Source: an uncultured Alphaproteobacteria bacterium (GTDB lineage: Bacteria > Pseudomonadota > Alphaproteobacteria > Rhizobiales > Ancalomicrobiaceae). Taken from it: DNA of 6,427 bases. This document shows, one piece after another, positions 5,460-6,427 of the stretch (positions are counted from its first letter, which is position 1; every line of letters begins with the position of its first letter). A program made the position numbers and the translations under genes. Under the pieces are notes generated by a model, which was not told the origin of the DNA, made no database searches, and saw only the letters and a program-made list of their open reading frames with translations. Location: positions 1 through 6,427 of the forward strand of contig CALFRR010000208.1 in the NCBI GenBank assembly GCA_937919435.1. Direction: 5' to 3'.

Positions 5460-5482
5460 GTCCCGGACCGCAGGTCCGGGAC
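5460..5482 (+). terminator. perfect 10-bp hairpin after the protease gene
   Basis: GTCCCGGACC (5460-5469) and GGTCCGGGAC (5473-5482) pair fully across a GCA loop, only 6 nt after the protease stop. The position and stability suggest transcription stops or the message end is protected here, though no T-run follows. The arms are symmetric, so it would form on either strand. Confidence 0.5.
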
Positions 5483-5750
5483 GGCGATGCCCGGTGGACA
5501 TCGGCGAGTGACGAACGCCCCGAGCTGTGCGAGGGGCCGGACGAGGAACGGTCGGCGATGGCCGGCCGCCCGGTCGCCGCGCCCCGCTCGGACCACGGAC
5601 GTTTCCGGGTTCCGCGGCCATCGGCCTATGTTCGCGGTCGGACGGGCCGACGGAGCGGCTCTCCCGTCACCGTGCCGCAGCCGTCGCGCGACGAGCGGCC
5701 ATCTTGCGCGGGTCATTCCGGTTCGTCATGACTTCGTGAGAAAATCTCGC

Positions 5751-5775
5751 TTCTGTCGGACCCGTTCCGACGGAA
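5751..5775. promoter_or_regulatory. 25-bp imperfect palindrome upstream of the ALDH gene (operator candidate)
   Basis: The core GTCGGA (5755-5760) and TCCGAC (5766-5771) is perfect around a 5-nt centre, and after one mismatch the arms continue with TTC (5751-5753) against GAA (5773-5775), so 9 of 10 arm positions match. It lies directly before the -10-like TATACA (5776-5781), where a bound protein would block or position RNA polymerase. The binding regulator is not encoded in this window. Confidence 0.45.
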
Positions 5776-5781
5776 TATACA
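5753..5781 (+). promoter_or_regulatory. putative promoter of the ALDH gene
   Basis: TATACA (5776-5781) matches the -10 consensus at 4 of 6 and sits in an unusually AT-rich patch (about 5725-5785) for this DNA. At 17 nt upstream is CTGTCG (5753-5758), a poor -35 related to TTGNNN forms. The implied transcription start near 5788 leaves a leader of about 50 nt. The weak -35 would fit an activated or regulated promoter. Confidence 0.35.
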
Positions 5782-5841
5782 TGGCCTTTCCCGGTCCGCT
5801 CTCGGCGCGCCGGCCGAACCCGTTCATCGCACGAGGTGCCC

Positions 5842-6427
5842 ATGTCCGCCGTCCATCCGACGCTCGCCGTCGAGGTTCGTGAACTCCTCGCAGGGCTCGG
5901 TGTCGATCCCGCGCTCCACACCGACGGCTCGCTGATCGTCACCTCGCCGATCGACGGTTCCGAGATCGCCCGGGTGGTCGAGCACGACACCGAAGAGGCG
6001 GAGGCCGCGATCGCCCGGTCGCACGCCGCCTTCAAGCAGTGGCGCGTCGTGCCGGCTCCGAAACGGGGCGAACTGGTCCGCGTCTTCAACGAGGAACTGC
6101 GTGCCAACAAGGTGGCGCTCGGCCGGCTGGTGACCATCGAGGTCGGCAAGATCTCCTCGGAGGGCCAGGGCGAAGTTCAGGAGATGATCGACATCTGCGA
6201 CTTCGCCGTCGGTCTGTCGCGTCAGCTCTACGGCCTGACCATCGCCACCGAGCGGCCCGGCCACCGGATGATGGAGACCTGGCACCCGCTCGGCGTCGTC
6301 GGCGTGATCACCGCCTTCAACTTCCCCGTGGCGGTGTGGAGCTGGAACGCGGCACTCGCCTATGTCTGCGGCGATCCCGTCGTCTGGAAGCCGTCGGAGA
6401 AGACCCCGCTGACCGCGCTCGCGGTGG
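5842..6427 (+). CDS. amaB: ALDH7-type aldehyde dehydrogenase, N-terminal part (likely L-piperidine-6-carboxylate / aminoadipate-semialdehyde dehydrogenase)
   Basis: The frame is open from ATG 5842 through the window end, giving 195 complete codons of a protein that normally has about 500. Enzymes of this group oxidise 2-aminoadipate 6-semialdehyde (in equilibrium with piperidine-6-carboxylate) to 2-aminoadipate with NAD+, a step of lysine catabolism. ALDH7 marks are EVGKISSEGQGEVQEMID (100-117), ATERPGH (135-141), ETWHPLGVVGVITAFNFPVA (145-164) with the oxyanion Asn160, and VVWKPSEKTPLTA (180-192) with the NAD-binding Lys183. ERPGH and ITAFNFPVAVW are closer to ALDH7 than to general ALDHs. 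The catalytic Cys and general-base Glu lie beyond the window. GAGGTG (5833-5838) is a close-set ribosome site 3 nt before the ATG. It appears to begin its own transcription unit. ALDH family is certain; the substrate is probable. Confidence 0.92.
   Translation, partial: MSAVHPTLAVEVRELLAGLGVDPALHTDGSLIVTSPIDGSEIARVVEHDTEEAEAAIARSHAAFKQWRVVPAPKRGELVRVFNEELRANKVALGRLVTIEVGKISSEGQGEVQEMIDICDFAVGLSRQLYGLTIATERPGHRMMETWHPLGVVGVITAFNFPVAVWSWNAALAYVCGDPVVWKPSEKTPLTALAV

Larger units (their letters stand above)
5454..5841. other. 388-bp gene-free region between the protease and ALDH genes
   Basis: Apart from the hairpin at its start and the promoter/palindrome patch near its end, this stretch shows no supported gene. 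The open frames here have Arg/Pro/Gly-rich, low-complexity translations and no convincing ribosome binding site, as expected from random frames of GC-rich DNA. I saw no tRNA-like TPsiC motif. A 5-bp inverted repeat, GTCGG / CCGAC (5637-5641 with 5647-5651), resembles the larger palindrome at 5751-5775. The length could accommodate a decayed gene or a small RNA, but nothing visible argues for one. Confidence 0.5.

Noticed and set aside
3813..5621. 602-codon open frame on the minus strand over the protease gene
   Set aside because: Complementary shadow of the protease gene; Arg/Asp/His-rich low-complexity translation with no recognisable domain.
3965..5731. 588-codon plus-strand frame overlapping the protease gene in another frame
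   Set aside because: Its translation is dominated by Arg/Gly/Asp runs, and the overlapping frame carries signal peptide, catalytic triad and PDZ domains.
5487..5882. Open frames in the protease-ALDH spacer (for example 5487-5882 and 5527-5739)
   Set aside because: Arg/Pro/Gly-rich translations, no supported ribosome binding site, no recognisable family, and the first runs into the ALDH gene in another frame.
1..6427. CRISPR arrays, insertion sequences, prophage or toxin-antitoxin genes, tRNA or rRNA genes
   Set aside because: Looked for on both strands: no spaced direct repeats, transposase motifs, tRNA arms or rRNA-like sequence were seen.

Overview
The window is GC-rich chromosomal DNA, most likely from an alphaproteobacterium. 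It holds the end of the ribosomal protein / RNA polymerase alpha operon in the order rpsM-rpsK-rpoA-rplQ. rpsD is missing between rpsK and rpoA, where enterobacteria have it. The S11, alpha and L17 sequences read as alphaproteobacterial, and the dense GC-ending codon use is the same throughout. A Hyphomicrobiales-like host is a guess from gene order (a Do-type protease downstream of rplQ), not something shown directly.

Layout. Positions 1-2493 carry the 3' end of rpsM, then complete rpsK, rpoA (GTG start) and rplQ, all on the plus strand. The spacers are long for a ribosomal operon: 146 nt before rpoA and 290 nt before rplQ. Both contain strong hairpins. A textbook intrinsic terminator follows rplQ at 2517-2544. 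Positions 2606-3898 hold a divergent pair: an HxlR-family regulator on the minus strand (TTG start at 3043) and a DltE-like short-chain dehydrogenase on the plus strand. Their 102-bp shared spacer contains a clear inverted repeat, probably the regulator's operator. Positions 4053-5453 encode a secreted Do/DegQ-type serine protease with two PDZ domains, preceded by a chain of hairpins that runs right up to its Shine-Dalgarno sequence. A non-coding stretch of about 390 bp follows. It carries a perfect 10-bp hairpin at its start and an AT-richer promoter-like patch with a palindrome near its end. From 5842 to the window edge runs the N-terminal part of an ALDH7-type aldehyde dehydrogenase, probably the piperidine-6-carboxylate / aminoadipate-semialdehyde dehydrogenase of lysine breakdown.

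How the parts relate. The first four genes make one expression unit (translation and transcription machinery). The regulator/SDR pair is a self-contained, probably stress- or electrophile-responsive module. The protease acts in periplasmic protein quality control. The ALDH gene looks like the start of a separate catabolic unit with its own promoter and possible operator.

I see no previously undescribed multi-gene system here: every protein belongs to a known family. The most interesting signals are non-coding: the structured spacers within the alpha operon, the HxlR operator, the mutually exclusive hairpins in front of the protease, and the palindrome in front of the ALDH gene. No tRNA, rRNA, CRISPR array, insertion sequence or phage gene was recognised.
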